64,000 nt of DNA from Capsicum annuum. Taxonomy: Eukaryota > Streptophyta > Magnoliopsida > Solanales > Solanaceae. Shown in pieces: positions 23,411 to 35,097 of the stretch. The number at the start of each line of letters is the position of its first letter. The stretch's first letter is position 1. The notes under the pieces were generated by a model. That model had not been told where the DNA came from and did no database searches. It was given only the letters and a program-made list of their open reading frames with translations. The position numbers and the translations under genes are program-made. The stretch lies in the NCBI RefSeq assembly GCF_002878395.1, contig NC_061118.1:129071996-129135995 (forward strand). Reading direction: 5' to 3'.

Positions 23411-24700
23411 ATGCCTCCTTGACTATCTCAAGTTCATAGAAACTCCTCTGTCCCTCTTGAGGACAATGCTGATGGGACACACCCTGCTTATGGGATACAA
23501 ACACGGTCTTGGGGTCCACTTCCTAATTTCCCTCCTAGAGTTCCTCCGGTCCCCTTTATTCCTCCTCGAGCTCCTTAAGCTGATGTGATGTACGTAGAAT
23601 TTCATCAATCTATTCGTATGTTAGTTCAGTTGGTGGCTTTTTAGTCTGAGCATGCATTTTTCTACTACCCCATCTTTTGAGGCCACATGGGTTGGTTAGT
23701 CTATGAGGTTGAGCCCTACTATGTTTAGTTGTGTTAAGGGTGAGAAGGATCTTTAGGGTTTTAACTACGAGATGGAGAAGATCTTTTGGGTTATGCATGC
23801 TACTAATGTCGAGGGTATAAAATTCGCAGCCTATCAGTTGAAAGATATAGCATACCAATGGTATGAAGATAGGAATAGCCTAGGGGAGATGGTGCTAAAT
23901 CCTCACTGTAGGATGATTTCACTAGTGCTTTTTTGGACCGCCTCTTTTCTCAGGAGTTGAGAAAGGCGTAAGTAGAAGAGCTTGTTAATATGAAGAAAGG
24001 TAGGATAAAGGTCAAGGAGTATGCCTTAAAATTTCATTATTTGTCCCAATATGCTCCCAAGTTAGTGTCTAGCATAAGGGATAGAATGAGAAATTTTGCC
24101 TATGGATAGCCCTATTATTTGATTCTAGAGAGTAAGGCTGCTTTGTTAATCCAGGATATGAACATCTCTAAATTAGTTATGCATATGGAACATGTTAAGG
24201 AAGGGAAAAAGAAATAGGAAAATATAGGGGAAAGACAGAATAAGAAGTTTAAATTTTCTAATTAAGGTAGAGGTCAATAGTAGAGTGATAGAGATGGTGA
24301 AAAGTGGTCTAAGAAGAAGTGGAAGAGTTCTGGTTCCTACTCTACAGCTAGTGCCCCTTATTCAAAACTAGCGGTTAACCATCGTTCTCAGCATTATAGT
24401 TTGTTTAGGGAAATAGGTGCCTAATCTCAGGCTAGTGGGTCTCAGTCTGCTCCATCATATCATCCTTGTAAATTATGCAGACAGATACAACATGGATTTT
24501 GTGTAGAAAAGAGGAACAAATATTTTAAATGTGGCCATACTAGTCATCTGCAAAGAGATTGTCCTTTTAAGGTTTCTTCAGGGGCAAATAAGATTCCTAT
24601 TACCAATTCGTCAGCTCATGCACCAAAGGTTGCTACTTCTACTTCTGGCATCGACACAAGTCGAAATTTCTTGTATGCTTTTTCTACTTGCTAGGACTCT
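23411..24700 (+). pseudogene. gag: E2 gag with zinc knuckle
   Basis: Starts ATG-CCT-CCT at 23411. The Pro-rich N-terminus (H-P-A-Y-G-I-Q-T-R, then P-P-R-V-P-P-V-P-F-I-P-P-R-A-P) is followed by the gag core (A-Y-Q-L-K-D-I-A-Y-Q-W-Y at about 23828-23863; F-L-D-R-L-F in a shifted frame; K-E-Y-A-L-K-F; Y-A-P-K-L). The zinc knuckle at 24517-24570 reads Y-F-K-C-G-H-T-S-H-L-Q-R-D-C: the first Cys is Tyr (24523-24525), the other ligands remain. In-frame TGA at 23420 (from CGA), TAA at 23578 (from CAA) and TAG at 23643 (from CAG) are transitions. Confidence 0.85.
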
Positions 24701-25288
24701 AAGGCACCTCCCAATGTCATTACGGGTACATTACAACTTTTTTATCTTATTATGTATTGCTTGCTAAATCCAGGGTCTACTCTTTCTTATGTGACCCCAT
24801 TTGTGGATGTGCATTTTGTTTTTATCTCAAGTGTATCCCTAACCCCATTTCTATTTTAACCTCAGTGGATGACTGTGGTTTATAGAAGAGTCTATAAGGG
24901 TTGTGTGGTATCTATTGGTGGTAGATAAACTCTAGTAGATCAGATAGAGTTGGACATGATTGATTTTAATGTCATATTAGAAAAATATTATTTTTATTCA
25001 TGCTATGACTCCTAAGATTGTTGGACTCGTAAGGTCATATTTAAATTCCCTAATGAACCAGTCATTAAGTGGGAAGGGGGTTCTCTAGTGCCTAAGACAA
25101 GGTTCATATCATATCTTAGAGCTTTAAAGTTGAGTTCCAAGGGATTTCCCTATTATTTGGCCTGAGTTAAGGATTTTAACTCGGAGGGTCCTTCATTGAC
25201 ATCCATTCCCTTGGTTAGTGACTTTCTCAAGGTTTTTTTGATGATCTTCCTGGTGTCCCTCCTGATAGGGAGATTTATTTTGGGAATT
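24701..25288 (+). pseudogene. E2 aspartic protease and linker
   Basis: 24758-24800 reads L-L-N-P-G-S-T-L-S-Y-V-T-P-F-V: the active-site Asp of D-P/S-G is Asn (24767-24769), so it could not cleave. R-R-V-Y-K-G-C-V-V-S-I-G-G, then V-D-Q-I-E-L-D-M-I-D-F-N-V-I-L follow at about 24884-24985. The linker to RT holds F-S-R-F-F/D-D-L-P-G-V-P-P-D-R-E-I-Y-F (about 25230-25280). Confidence 0.8.
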
Positions 25289-26106
25289 ATCTTGTTCCAT
25301 ACACTCGTCCTATATTTATCCCTATATATAGAATGGCTCCAGCTAAGTTGAAGGAGCTTACGGAGCAGTTGAAAGACCTGCTCGATAAGAGTTTTATTCT
25401 ATGTAGTGTATCTTAGTGAGAGTGGTCTTGTTCTGTTCATAAATAAGAAGGATGTTTTTCTTTGAATGAACATCAATTATCATTATTTGAATAAGGTTAA
25501 TGTGAAGAATAAGTATCATCTTCCTTGGATTGATGATTTCCTTGACCAACTTTGGGGTGCTAGATGTTTCTCTAAGATTTATCTTAGGTTTGGTTATCAT
25601 TAGCTAAAGGTTAGGGAGGTGGATATCCCTAAGGCTGCCTTCCAAACATAGTATGGTTTTATTATGATTTCTTAGTCATGTCTTTTGGTTTGACAAATGC
25701 CCCGACGACATTCATGGACTTGATGAATGGGGTCTTTCATTAGTTTTTGGATTCTTTCATTATCGTGTTTATAGATTATATTCTGTTGTATTCCAAGAGT
25801 GAGGCAAATCATGTTGATAAACTTCGTATCATATTGCAAACCTTGAAAGATTAATATTTGTATGCTAAGTTTTTGAAGTGTGAGTTCCTATTGCAAGATA
25901 TTACTTATTTGGGTCATATTATTTCTAGTAAAGGGATCATGGTGGAGCCACAGAAAGTTGCAATGGTTAAGAAGTGGCCTAAGCCTATGACTACAATCGA
26001 TATTCAGAGTTTTTTAGGTTTAGCAGACTACTATAAGAGATTTTTGAAGAGTTTCTTGACTATAGCTACCCCGTTAACTAAGTTAACTTAGAAGAAGTTA
26101 AATTTC
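25289..26106 (+). pseudogene. rt: E2 reverse transcriptase
   Basis: From 25319: P-I-Y-R-M-A-P-A-K-L-K-E-L, then L-L-D-K-S-F-I-L. Then [21 protein letters not shown], then [15 protein letters not shown] (about 25685-25730). The catalytic box at 25768-25779 is F-I-D-Y: second Asp has become Tyr (TAT, 25777-25779). 25858-26091 is an undamaged stretch, with F-L-K-C-E-F, Y-L-G-H-I-I-S-S, then F-L-G-L-A-D-Y-Y-K-R-F. TAG at 26089 replaces a Gln codon. Confidence 0.88.
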
Positions 26107-26789
26107 TTGTGGTCTAATGTTTGTGAGGGTAAATTTAAAAGCCTGGCAGATTTCTTGACTTCAACTCCAGTTTTGACTCTACATGATAACATCAGTGGTT
26201 TTGTTGTCTATTATGATGCGTCTCGCCTGGGATTTGGTTGTATGTTATTGCAACATGGTAGGATTGTGGACTATGCTTCAGGTAGTTAAAGGCTCATGAG
26301 AAGAATTACCTAGCCTGCGACTAGGAGTTGTTGGCTATGGTGTTCACATTGAATATCTAGTGTCACTATTTGTATAGAGTCCATGTATATATCTTTTTTT
26401 ACCATAAGAACCTGCAGTATGTGTTCACCCAGAAGGAGTTAAATCTCCAGCAAAGGAAGTGGCTTGAGCTATTGAAAGATTATGACATGAGTCTCTACAA
26501 TCTTTCAGGTAAAGCTAATGTGGAAGCTAATTCTCTTAGCAGGTTAACCATGGAGATTCTAGCTCATGTGGATGAAGTTAAGAAGGAATTAGTGAAAGAT
26601 ATTTACCATTTGGTAAACCTTGGGGTTCATCTCTTACACTCTAAGAATGGTGATGTTTTTGTGAAAAAAGTGGATAAGTCATCCCTTGCTGTTGATATAA
26701 AGGAAAAATAGGGACTAGTTCATGTATTAATAAAAATCGACGGAGATGTGGGTCAGTAAAAGTTTATAGCTTTTGAGATTACTGTCGAT
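26107..26789 (+). pseudogene. E2 RNase H and connection
   Basis: 26107-26289 is open and reads L-T-S-T-P-V-L-T-L, then F-V-V-Y-Y-D-A-S-R-L-G-F-G-C-M-L-L-Q (RNase H catalytic Asp region). After a break at 26287, 26370-26711 reads Y-R-V-H-V-Y-I-F, then K-N-L-Q-Y-V-F-T-Q-K-E-L-N-L, then R-K-W-L-E-L-L-K-D-Y-D-M-S-L, then K-A-N-V-E-A-N-S-L-S-R-L. The usual D-H-K/R-S before L-Q-Y-V-F is Y-H-K-N, losing an Asp, and A-D-A is E-A-N. Confidence 0.85.
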
Positions 26790-27690
26790 GTTACCTTGTG
26801 GTACCGACACAGATTATGTTTTCCCAATTTAGATAGGTTGATAGATAGGATCTTGGCCGAGTCTCATGAGTCACGTTACATAATTTATCCTAGTTCAATG
26901 AGGATGTATTATGATCTTAAGGAAATTTATAGGTGGAATAATATAAAATAAGATGTGGCCAATTTTTGGCTAAATGCATAGTTTTTCAACAAGTGAAGGT
27001 TGATCACCTGAGGCCCAGAGGGTTATATTAAGAGATTGAGTTGCCTGTATTAAAGTGGGAGATAATTAATAAGGATTTCATTACCATTCTTCCTTAATCT
27101 TTGAATAAGTATGATTCGATTTTGGTATCAAGGATAGGATGACCAAGTCTGCTTATTTCTTGCTTATGAGGACTAATTATTTGACAGAGGATTATGCAAA
27201 GTTGTTGATCCAAGAGATTATGAAGTTGCATGGAGCGCCTATTTCTATCATGACAGATCACGCTTCTTAGTTCTCATCACATTTTTGGTGTTTGTTTCAT
27301 AGAGGTTTCGGTACTAAGGTCAACCTTAGTACTGATACCCGTATTAAGATAGGCAAGCGGAAAGGACTATACAGACATTGGAAAATATGCTTCAAGATTG
27401 CGTGATTAACTATGGTGGTAGTTGGGTTAATCATTTGCCTCTCATAATTTTTTTCTATTATAATAGTTACTACTCTAGCATTAGTATGACTCCTTTTGAG
27501 ACAATGTATGATAGGATGTGTGATTCTCCTATTGGGTGGTTTGAGGTTGGTGAGGAAAAGATGTTTGTCCTGGATTTGGTTCACCAAGTAATGGAGAAGG
27601 TAAAGGTGATTCAGGATAGACTTAAAGCTGCCCAAAGTTGCCAAAAGTCATATGCGGATATGAGGTGTACGAAGTTATAGTTTGATGTTG
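26790..27690 (+). pseudogene. int: E2 integrase: zinc finger and catalytic core
   Basis: HHCC traces: L-C-L-P, then I-L-A-E-S-H-E-S-R-Y, then Y-Y-D-L-K-E-I-Y, with a stop before the Cys pair. The core is split by shifts: K-D-R-M-T-K-S-A-Y-F (first Asp, about 27136), E-D-Y-A-K-L-L-I-Q-E-I-M-K-L-H-G-A-P, then M-T-D-H-A-S (second Asp, 27254), then R-Q-A-E-R-T-I-Q-T-L with the catalytic Glu (about 27350-27380). 27378-27677 is open and reads on to P-F-E-T-M-Y-D-R, then P-I-G-W-F-E-V-G. All three acidic residues survive but in different frames. Confidence 0.85.
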
Positions 27691-28240
27691 GCAATTGGGT
27701 ATTCTTGAAGGTATCTTCTATGAAGGGTGTAATGGGGTTGGGAAGAAGGGAAAACTTGGTCCCACGTATGTCATCTCATACTTGGTGTTGAAAAGGGTTT
27801 GTAATGTTGCGCATGATTTGGGTTTGCCTCCTAGTTTGAGATCCATTAACCTTGTGTTCCTTGTGTCAATGTTTAGGAAGTGTGTGGGTGATCCATCGCT
27901 GATTGTGCCTACCAAAGATATTGGTATTTTTGATTACTTATATTATAAGGAATTCCCTATTAAAATTTTGGATTGGTAAGTTCATCGGTTGCGGAGAAGG
28001 ACGTATTTTCGGTAAAGATTCTATGAAGGAACCATATGGTTGAAGAGGTTACTTGGAAGTGGAAGAGGACATGAAATCCAAGTGTCCATTCTTGTTTACT
28101 AATCTAAAAAATCGTGTGTGAGGTATGTGTTATTCTGAACATCTTTATTTTCTTACTTGGTTAAAGGTAAGAGTAAAGGTTTATGTATTCAAATCGTATA
28201 TGTGTTACCTTGTCCCATTATTCTTGGATAAATGATCCAA
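27691..28240 (+). pseudogene. E2 integrase C-terminus, chromodomain-like, and 3' UTR
   Basis: F-L-K-V-S/x, then G-x-G-K-K-G-K-L-G-P-T-Y-V-I-S, then L-P-P-S-L-R-S-I-N-L-V-F-L-V-S-M-F-R-K-C-V-G-D-P-S (27800-27890), then Y-Y-K-E-F-P-I-K-I-L-D-W. This is the usual lead-in to the chromodomain of plant chromoviruses. A broken R-L-R-R/K segment and a W-K-like E-E-x-M ending follow to about 28090. Beyond 28120 is non-coding 3' leader. Confidence 0.8.
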
Positions 28241-28252
28241 GTGTGGGAGAAT
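28241..28252 (+). other. Polypurine tract of E2
   Basis: GTGTGGGAGAAT immediately before the 3' LTR, the standard position and makeup of the plus-strand primer in this family. Confidence 0.7.
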
Positions 28253-29027
28253 TAAAACACCCTAGATTTTTGCCCTTGAAAATTCTTGAGGTTTGGGCTC
28301 ACTGCCTTGGTCATGACTTATGGCGATGAGTTGTGAGATATGGTTATGGTTCGTAGGACCCTAGTCATAACGAAGTTAGAAACTTAGAGGAAAGATTTTC
28401 TCTGAGGTTGAATGGATCATTATGAGCTGTGAGGATATGTTACAAGTCATAGGTTCAAATTATAGGATGTCCAGTATTTAATTCATTTAGATTTTGTATT
28501 CCTTACTACTAGACGTTATGAGTCATAAGAGCTCCTTATAAGTGGGTTGGTGGAGTCACAAGGTGGGCATTATGTGGGGGTCCTAGCCACTGTATTGGTT
28601 ACGCCTCGTGGTGATGATTCGTAAGATGTGGGTATGAGTTAAGGGGCTGACTCATAACAAAAGGCGGTTTTTTCTAGGTTTAAGTTAAGGACACTCTGGA
28701 AATTTCCCACTTTAACCCCTTGGACCCGACGGCTTAAATACTTTCTTGGGACTTCATTATCAGCTCAATCCGAATAAAATACTCCTAATTTTTCTCTTAA
28801 ACCCTCTACTCAAGTAAAGGTTGATGTTTAAAACAAAGTGGTCATCTAGGGTTCTAAGGGTGCTTTCTTCTCCAAATTTCTTGGTATCCTAGGCATGTTA
28901 CTCTCCCCTAATTTTTAATTTTGTACAAGCATTTGATTTAGAGTATTGTTCATAGGCTATTGTTTTGATTTGGGAAACCAAGCTTGAGGGTTTTGAATGT
29001 TATAAATTGAACAATGTTTCCCGTGTT

Positions 29028-29067
<40 letters not shown>

Positions 29068-30498
29068 TAGATAAATATATGATTTTTATGCTTTTAATAT
29101 GATTTTGAACTTGTGGGTGCATGGGTATGGTCAATGAACTAGGGAATTGTGACATTCCCAAAATTGTGACTTTTAAAAGGGGTTATTACACCAACCCCAT
29201 GATGTGAAATTGGTTTTAGAAATGAGAACTTAGGAAATTTGTAAAATTGAACTAGTCATGAACTATTGCACTTTTCCTAAAGTTTCCCCTATTTGTATGA
29301 GCTACAAAGGTCTCAAAATGATTTGATGTAAAGAAGTGTTTGAAAGTGTGATTTAATGAACAAAGAGAGTCGGTGTTCCCCAATGTGTACTAATAAACAA
29401 AGGGAGTTGTTCTGCCCAAGTAAATGGAAGTACTTTTTGCATTGCGTGTTACCTTGAAAATGTAGTTTTTATGATGATACCAACAATGCATGCCTAAATA
29501 TGCATCGTGGTTCATTGAATGGGAATGTGTGACAACTATTTTAATTGGGCTCTAATAAAGGTTGTGTTTCTGAGTCGTGAAAGTGGATATCCGAGTGACT
29601 GATACTGGAAACCATATTTGCCAATGTCGATGTCAAATTGACCAGGGAGGTTCGATTCTCCCTAATTATTATTTCATGATTAGGGAGGTTTGATTCCCCC
29701 ATAAATCATTATATGATTGGGTACTTAAGACCCCTTGGTATATGTTGGAGGGTTCGAGTACATATAGCCCGTGGGTACTATTATTTGACGGTTGATCTAA
29801 CCAATATAGGCTAAAGTTTTGAAAAGCATATTAAGCCTTGTTCCTTATCCCAACATATAAAAACTACATATCTATGTATTTGCATTTGACTATGTTCATT
29901 GGCTTTTAAATGATTTTAACTGTTGATTATATCATTATGTTATCCTTATTCTCAAGTTTCATGTGAGTGTTCACCCTTCAAATCATCTTTAGATGTTTTA
30001 TCCCTACGTGATACAGGAACTAGCCATACTTCTACCTCTTCTATACTTTGACTGGGATTCGGGATCAGCTCGTGAGTCAGACTGAAGTTATGAGCTTCCA
30101 TACTTTGAAAGAGACCATTTCATGTGATAGTTTATTCCATGTTTTAACTATTTCTGTGGACTTGGGTTTGGCTATGGTCAGGGGCATATCCCGACTGGAT
30201 ATTCTTTGGTTTCTATTAGATGCTTTGTCAGACTACTTTGGGCATGGGCGGAGTCGGTATAAATTTTGGTATTGGCATTAGTATTGGTATTATTTGGATG
30301 TTTGGTTGCAAACAATTGGTTTTGGTTACAGACTTATAATGATTTTTGTCTTGATATTCTCTTATCTTGTTATATTTTAAGAATTCATCTGAGACGAAGT
30401 GTAAGTTCGATGATGGTTTGGGCATTGGGGGTTGTCTCCGGTCCTGGTTAGACTTGAAATAGCTGACACGGCTAGGCTCAAGTTTGGTTTGTCTTAGA
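28253..30498 (+). repeat. 3' LTR of E2
   Basis: Begins TAAAACACCCTAG (an eroded TGTAACACCC) after the polypurine tract. It holds the first ~150 bp missing from the other E2 LTR and matches it thereafter. It contains a private TA/GA microsatellite at 29029-29067. Confidence 0.82.
29029..29067. repeat. (TA)n(GA)n microsatellite in the E2 3' LTR
   Basis: About ten TA units followed by about nine AG units. The matching place in the 5' LTR (about 21750-21765) has only 'tctatatcttattttta', so the expansion followed insertion. Confidence 0.9.
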
Positions 30499-32210
30499 AC
30501 TAGTATGGAGTGGAGTCCCAACGACCAAGTATCTCTTTAGATAATCTTACTGAGTTGCCCAAGCCACCACCTCATACCTGAGTGATGATGATTGATGACC
30601 CTAAGAAGGCTGTTGTTGAGAAAAATATTTACCTTAAGAGTTCACACTCAAAAAGTTAGAGACAAATAAGAAGACGGCCTCCAAGTTGGAGGAAGAGGAT
30701 GAAGGAATTCAGCTGAGTAGTGATGTTGGGTCAAGCCACGACACTAAATTAGGCACTGCTTTGAAGGAAACCTATGTTAAGGTAGGTATTTTATTTTTCA
30801 TATATTTACTTTTTTACTTCACCTAGTTTTTGTGTTTGTTGATTCATATGTTGATTGGAAGTCAGAGTACCAGAGACTTGAGTTAAGGAGCATGGTAGAG
30901 ACTAAGTATGGGGTCCCCGGATAATCTTGATGTTAAAAGATGCTACTATACAGGCCTAGAGGTCTTAAGGATTATTTCTATCCTTATTTTGACTTTACTT
31001 TGGAGAGAAACTAAGTTTTAAGTGTGGGATATGTAAATTTCCTTGGTTTCGAGTGAAGTTATATTGTAGGATCTTAGTTTTAGTTATTTTCTTAGTCTGT
31101 TTTGGTTAAATTTGAAAATTTTTAAAAATTACAAAAAGATTTTGCACTTTAATATTTAGTTTATTTGGGCTATTTTAGTAGGTACATACTTCACCACCCC
31201 GTGGTTGTTTCTTTTTTTTGATTCTTTTCCATATGGGCGCTTTTTGAACCCAGTATCCTTTTTCTTTTTAGGAATAAATTTTAAACTTTTGTGTAGGAAT
31301 AGGTGGTATGTTCTTGTTATTGCAAAGTATGATTGGATGATGCAAGTGATTTTGTATGTAAAAGCATGTTGTTTGTGTGAATTACTACTTTTGAGACTCC
31401 TAGGCTATAGTTTATGACTGTTGTATGTTTTTGGCTTAATGTTGAATTCATGTATTGTGTGGTTGAAAATATATTATTATCCTACTTGAGTTGAGCATAT
31501 GCCATGTGTGAAGTCAGGTTTTTTGTATTCGTTGTTGCATTTAATGTCTAGAACTTACCTGGTGTGTGTGCAAGTAAAATAAAGAGTGTTGGTTTAGGAG
31601 ATGATATAAGCAATTCGTTTGATACCCATGTTTCATGTCCTCTTCTATCTACCGTTATACGTAATCTTAGTTAGCCGCGTTCAGCCTATAGCTTATTCTT
31701 TGGTAGCCTTGTATGTAGCCTTACTACACTTTCTTTGGTTTGATCATAATTTGATCCAAAGCTCCTTAGTACTTTAATTGAAAAATTAATAAAGACATGG
31801 AGTAAGAATAATTAGAAGGAAAAAAAGTGAAAGTGAGGCCCCAAAAAAGGTAGCTACTCGTGTTGTAAAATTGATATGTGTTGTGGTTCGGAGTATGCAA
31901 TGAAAAGAGATAAAAATTGAGCTAAAAATTTGATCCTGAGTTGTTAGAGATTACTCCTTCCATGATACTTTTGCATTAGCTTAATGAGATGGGGAAAAAC
32001 AACAGATGTGTTTAGAAGGATATGGTGGAATTTGGTTGTCAATAGGGAGATCTTAATGTATAAGCAAAGTATTAAAGCTCTTAGGAAAGATAGCCACTAT
32101 TACTGGCTATAACAATTTCACCTATCCCTTAGATTACATTACAACCCTTAAAGTCCTACTTGATCCTAAGCTTCAACATTCTGATATTAGTGAAGTAATA
32201 CACTAAGGGC
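30499..32210 (+). other. Internal 3' region of Athila element A (between E2 and E6)
   Basis: Mostly non-coding. A short coding-like stretch, S-K-L-E-E-E-D-E-G-I-Q-L-S-S-D-V-G (about 30683-30735), may be the tail of an Athila ORF, and E-S-x-Y-P-Y-F-D-F-T-L-E-R-like codons appear near 30980. The A/T-run region at 31100-31150 resembles the 3' UTRs of Athila elements. No RT, RNase H or integrase motif is present. It continues at 41405. Confidence 0.5.
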
Positions 32211-32215
32211 AAGCC
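32211..32215. repeat. Target-site duplication of E6, left copy (AAGCC)
   Basis: AAGCC directly before the E6 left LTR start. Identical to 41405-41409. Confidence 0.85.
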
Positions 32216-34405
32216 GGTAACGACACGGGAGTAAACCCTGGATGCCATACGGTGCTTACGATCACAAGTGACCACAAACTAACCCATGAGCTAGTACCTA
32301 TTGTGACAATGAATAATAATAATAAAATAACATGTGTGGAATAACTAAATACACCATAAGGTTTTAAATACTAAAATATTTCTGAATCATAAGCAAGAAA
32401 ACAACTGCCAGAAAACAACTGTCCAAAAACTGATAAAAATAATGACAAACTGACTGACTGTCTGAAGTGTCTGAATACCTTTAAAACTGAATGAATAACA
32501 TTTGATGGGAAAGGAACAAACTAACTCCAATTGACTGCTAAACTAAAAGCGCTGAAATAAATATAATTTGTCCTCAAAATATAAGGACTCACCACTACTG
32601 ATGCTACTGATACACTGGAATGTCTAAGTGCATTCGGAAACCTGAGTGTCCGAACCTATGATATGAGACATCATAGAAAAAAAAACGAGTATGCGGTCAG
32701 TACTTTGAATGTATTGGTATGCTAGATAGGGTTAGGCTGATATCATGGGCTCATGTGCATGAATAATCACTGACTGAATGAATATCCTGAAATAACTGGT
32801 GTATAGTATGCGTGAAAGCTGTAAAATAAGAGAATGCATGACCATGCATATAACCTGATACTGAAGTAGTCTTTAAACTGAAATACTAGAATCTGATAAC
32901 TAAATAACTGATAGCTATATGCTATGGTCAAGCAAACCTATACTGACTTTCAAACATAGAATGTGGGAGCTAGCTATAACCGACATACCCCAATATAATA
33001 TCAGAGTCCAACCTGTAACGCCAGTTGGAGGGGTGTCAGAACCGTGCAACTGGTACTAATGCTGGCTGTGTGGATCCATTAATTTTATATCATGAAGGAT
33101 GAGGGTGTCTTTCCTAACTGAGGGAGGACCCTCAAAGTCTATGGTGGCACCATAGGTATGGAACCTAGGGATTGCTACTAACGTCTCATGCCTACTAACG
33201 GGGGAGACAAGTGCCTCATGCCTACTGGCGGGGGAGACGCAATCCCTATGTTCACTGAGGGCTAAGTTTTACTCCTAGCTGAAAGACACGGATTACTGAA
33301 CTGACCTAAGTTTAACTGAATATGATAGCTAATGGACTGACAATGTTCTTACATATTTTCTATTATGAAAATACCAAGACTAAGTAAATAACTAAGTTTT
33401 CGATTATTCATAACCCCTAGGACTCGATAGAAATAACCATAATAACACATGTACACTTTAAAACCATGTTAAGAACAATTGTTCAAAACTCATCTCTTAT
33501 ACATTTCATCAAACACATGAGGGTCATCAATTAAAGCATGGGAATAGTTAAACATGAGATAGTAACATAATTTCACTACTTAAATTTGATGGGTTAAGGA
33601 TATGACATGCAAAAATCACCATTCAAACACGTTATGGACAAATTCCAATGAAAACAATTTTTAAGCATGATATAAAATCGATATTCATGGAAGTTCATGG
33701 ATATAATTCTTAATAACATGTAAATATCAACATTTAAACTTGAAAATGGATTCTTGGATTCCATGGGTGAAAAGGACCGGTGGATGAACATCTAACATAC
33801 CTTGAAAGCTTAAATCCTTGAAAAGAAACACAATTCTTTAAGCTTCCTTAGAGATTCTTGAATTTGGGAACTTGTTTTCTTGATATTATTGAAAGGAAAA
33901 AGAGTTTATTTTGATGAACTAGGGAAGAGATTAGGGTTTATTTGAGAGTAAAATTGGGGATTTTGGGCATAATATGCCTTAACTTAAGCCAAATCCCGGG
34001 TTAATACGGATTGGGGTGATGGGAAAAGATAAGACTGCCCTTCTGTAGTTTAAATTCGTAACAATGATACCGATTAGGCCATTACCGCTATGCATCAGTG
34101 ATTCCATCGTTATTCCACCGCGATGTGATGCAATCACGTTGAGCTGCTGGAATTGAAATCCAAACACAGCTCAAACTTTGTCAGAAAAATCCAAAATTTC
34201 CCCGAGACATGCTCCTTATACCCCTAAACATGAATTAACTCAAAAACTTATGTCTCAGGGTTGGGAAGGTCAATTTTAAAATCAACAAAGTTAAGAATCC
34301 AAAAATAAAACTAAGTCCCCAACTCTTAGCTAAATTTTCAGGTTTTAAGCCTCTTATGCATGTACTATAAGATAAACTACGCTAAGACTAATACAGGGTA
34401 TTACA
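32216..34405 (-). repeat. 3' LTR of E6
   Basis: Homologous to 39467-41404: 'acgatcacaagtgaccacaa' at 32259 and 39509, 'gtgggagctagctataacc' in both, 'tgaacatctaacatacctt' in both. Minus-strand start is TGTAATACCCTG at 34405; the far end has GG in place of TG. It is about 250 bp longer than its partner, mainly because the partner lacks a stretch equal to about 33815-34020. Confidence 0.88.
33171..33240. repeat. 30-bp tandem repeat in the E6 LTRs
   Basis: Two units of the form CTCATGCCTACT(a/g)(a/g)CGGGGGAGAC, preceded by a third partial unit. The same pair is at about 40430-40495 in the other LTR, so the tandem is ancestral to the element. The G-run inside an AT-rich LTR is conspicuous. Confidence 0.75.
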
Positions 34406-34423
34406 ATATCTCCCCCTTGGGAC
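34406..34423 (-). other. Polypurine tract of E6
   Basis: The minus strand reads GTCCCAAGGGGGAGATAT, directly before the TGTAATACC LTR start. A strong, well preserved purine tract. Confidence 0.85.
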
Positions 34424-35097
34424 CATTCATCCTCAAATAAGACTGATTAAGATGAGAATACCGAGGAAATTAAAATCATATACTGAACATGCATAACTGA
34501 AAATATGGTACCATGACTGAGTCTGAAAAATGAAACACATCTAAACTGATTCATGAATGCATGCAATGACAAAAGATGATTATATTGCTGGAACTGAGAA
34601 TGGAAAAGAGATAATCTAAGGAAAACTGTTCCCTGAAACTGAGTCTAAGTTTACGGAGAAAATATGAGGGTACTTTGTACACATATCTACTTCTGCTTCC
34701 CCAGTGGCTCCCTCAATGGAATGATTCTACCAAAGAACTTTGACCAAGGGAACTTCTTTGTTCCTTAGCCTATGAATTTGGAGATCAAGGATCTCGACTG
34801 GAATTTCTTCATAAGAAAGATGGTTATGAATATCTACACTTTTTAAACGAATAACTACAGCTGGGTCACCAATACACTTCTTCAACAAGGAGACATTGAA
34901 CACTGGGTTTACTAACGCAAAATCTGTAGGCAACTTAAGCTCATATCCACTATCCCATAACGACTCAAGATCTTGTAAGGGCCAATATATCGGGGTCTGG
35001 GTTTCCCCTTCTTTCCATATCTCTTCATTTCTTTCATGGGAGAGATCTTCAAATATAAAAAATCTCCAACCTCAAACTCAAGATCTCTTCTTCTCAC
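34424..35097 (-). pseudogene. E6 integrase C-terminus and chromodomain-like tail
   Basis: 35097-34912 reads R-R-R-D-L-E-F-E-V-G-D-F-L-Y-L-K-I-S-P-M, then Y-G-K-K-G-K, then P-R-Y-I-G-P-Y-K-I-L. 34933-34727 reads N-P-V-F-N-V-S-L-L-K-K-C-I-G-D-P, then L-S-Y-E-E-I-P-V-E-I-L, then R-L-R-N-K-E-V-P-L-V-K-V-L-W. This is the chromodomain lead-in and first strands. The rest (to about 34650) is broken; 34424-34650 is 3' UTR. Confidence 0.85.

Larger units (their letters stand above)
21168..30498 (+). mobile_element. Element E2: Ty3/gypsy retrotransposon inserted in A
   Basis: Order: 5' LTR 21168-23200, primer-binding site 23204, gag 23411-24700, protease 24735-25060, RT 25290-26100, RNase H 26107-26720, integrase 26790-27690, chromodomain region to 28120, polypurine tract 28241, 3' LTR 28253-30498. 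It is the most complete pol in the window and the same family as E1. The first ~140 bp of the 5' LTR are missing together with the adjacent Athila pol, so one deletion at 21167/21168 probably removed both. The right edge is uncertain by some 10 bp. Confidence 0.85.

Noticed and set aside
27297..27644. Minus-strand frame of 115 codons
   Set aside because: Antisense shadow of the E2 integrase, whose plus-strand motifs are clear.
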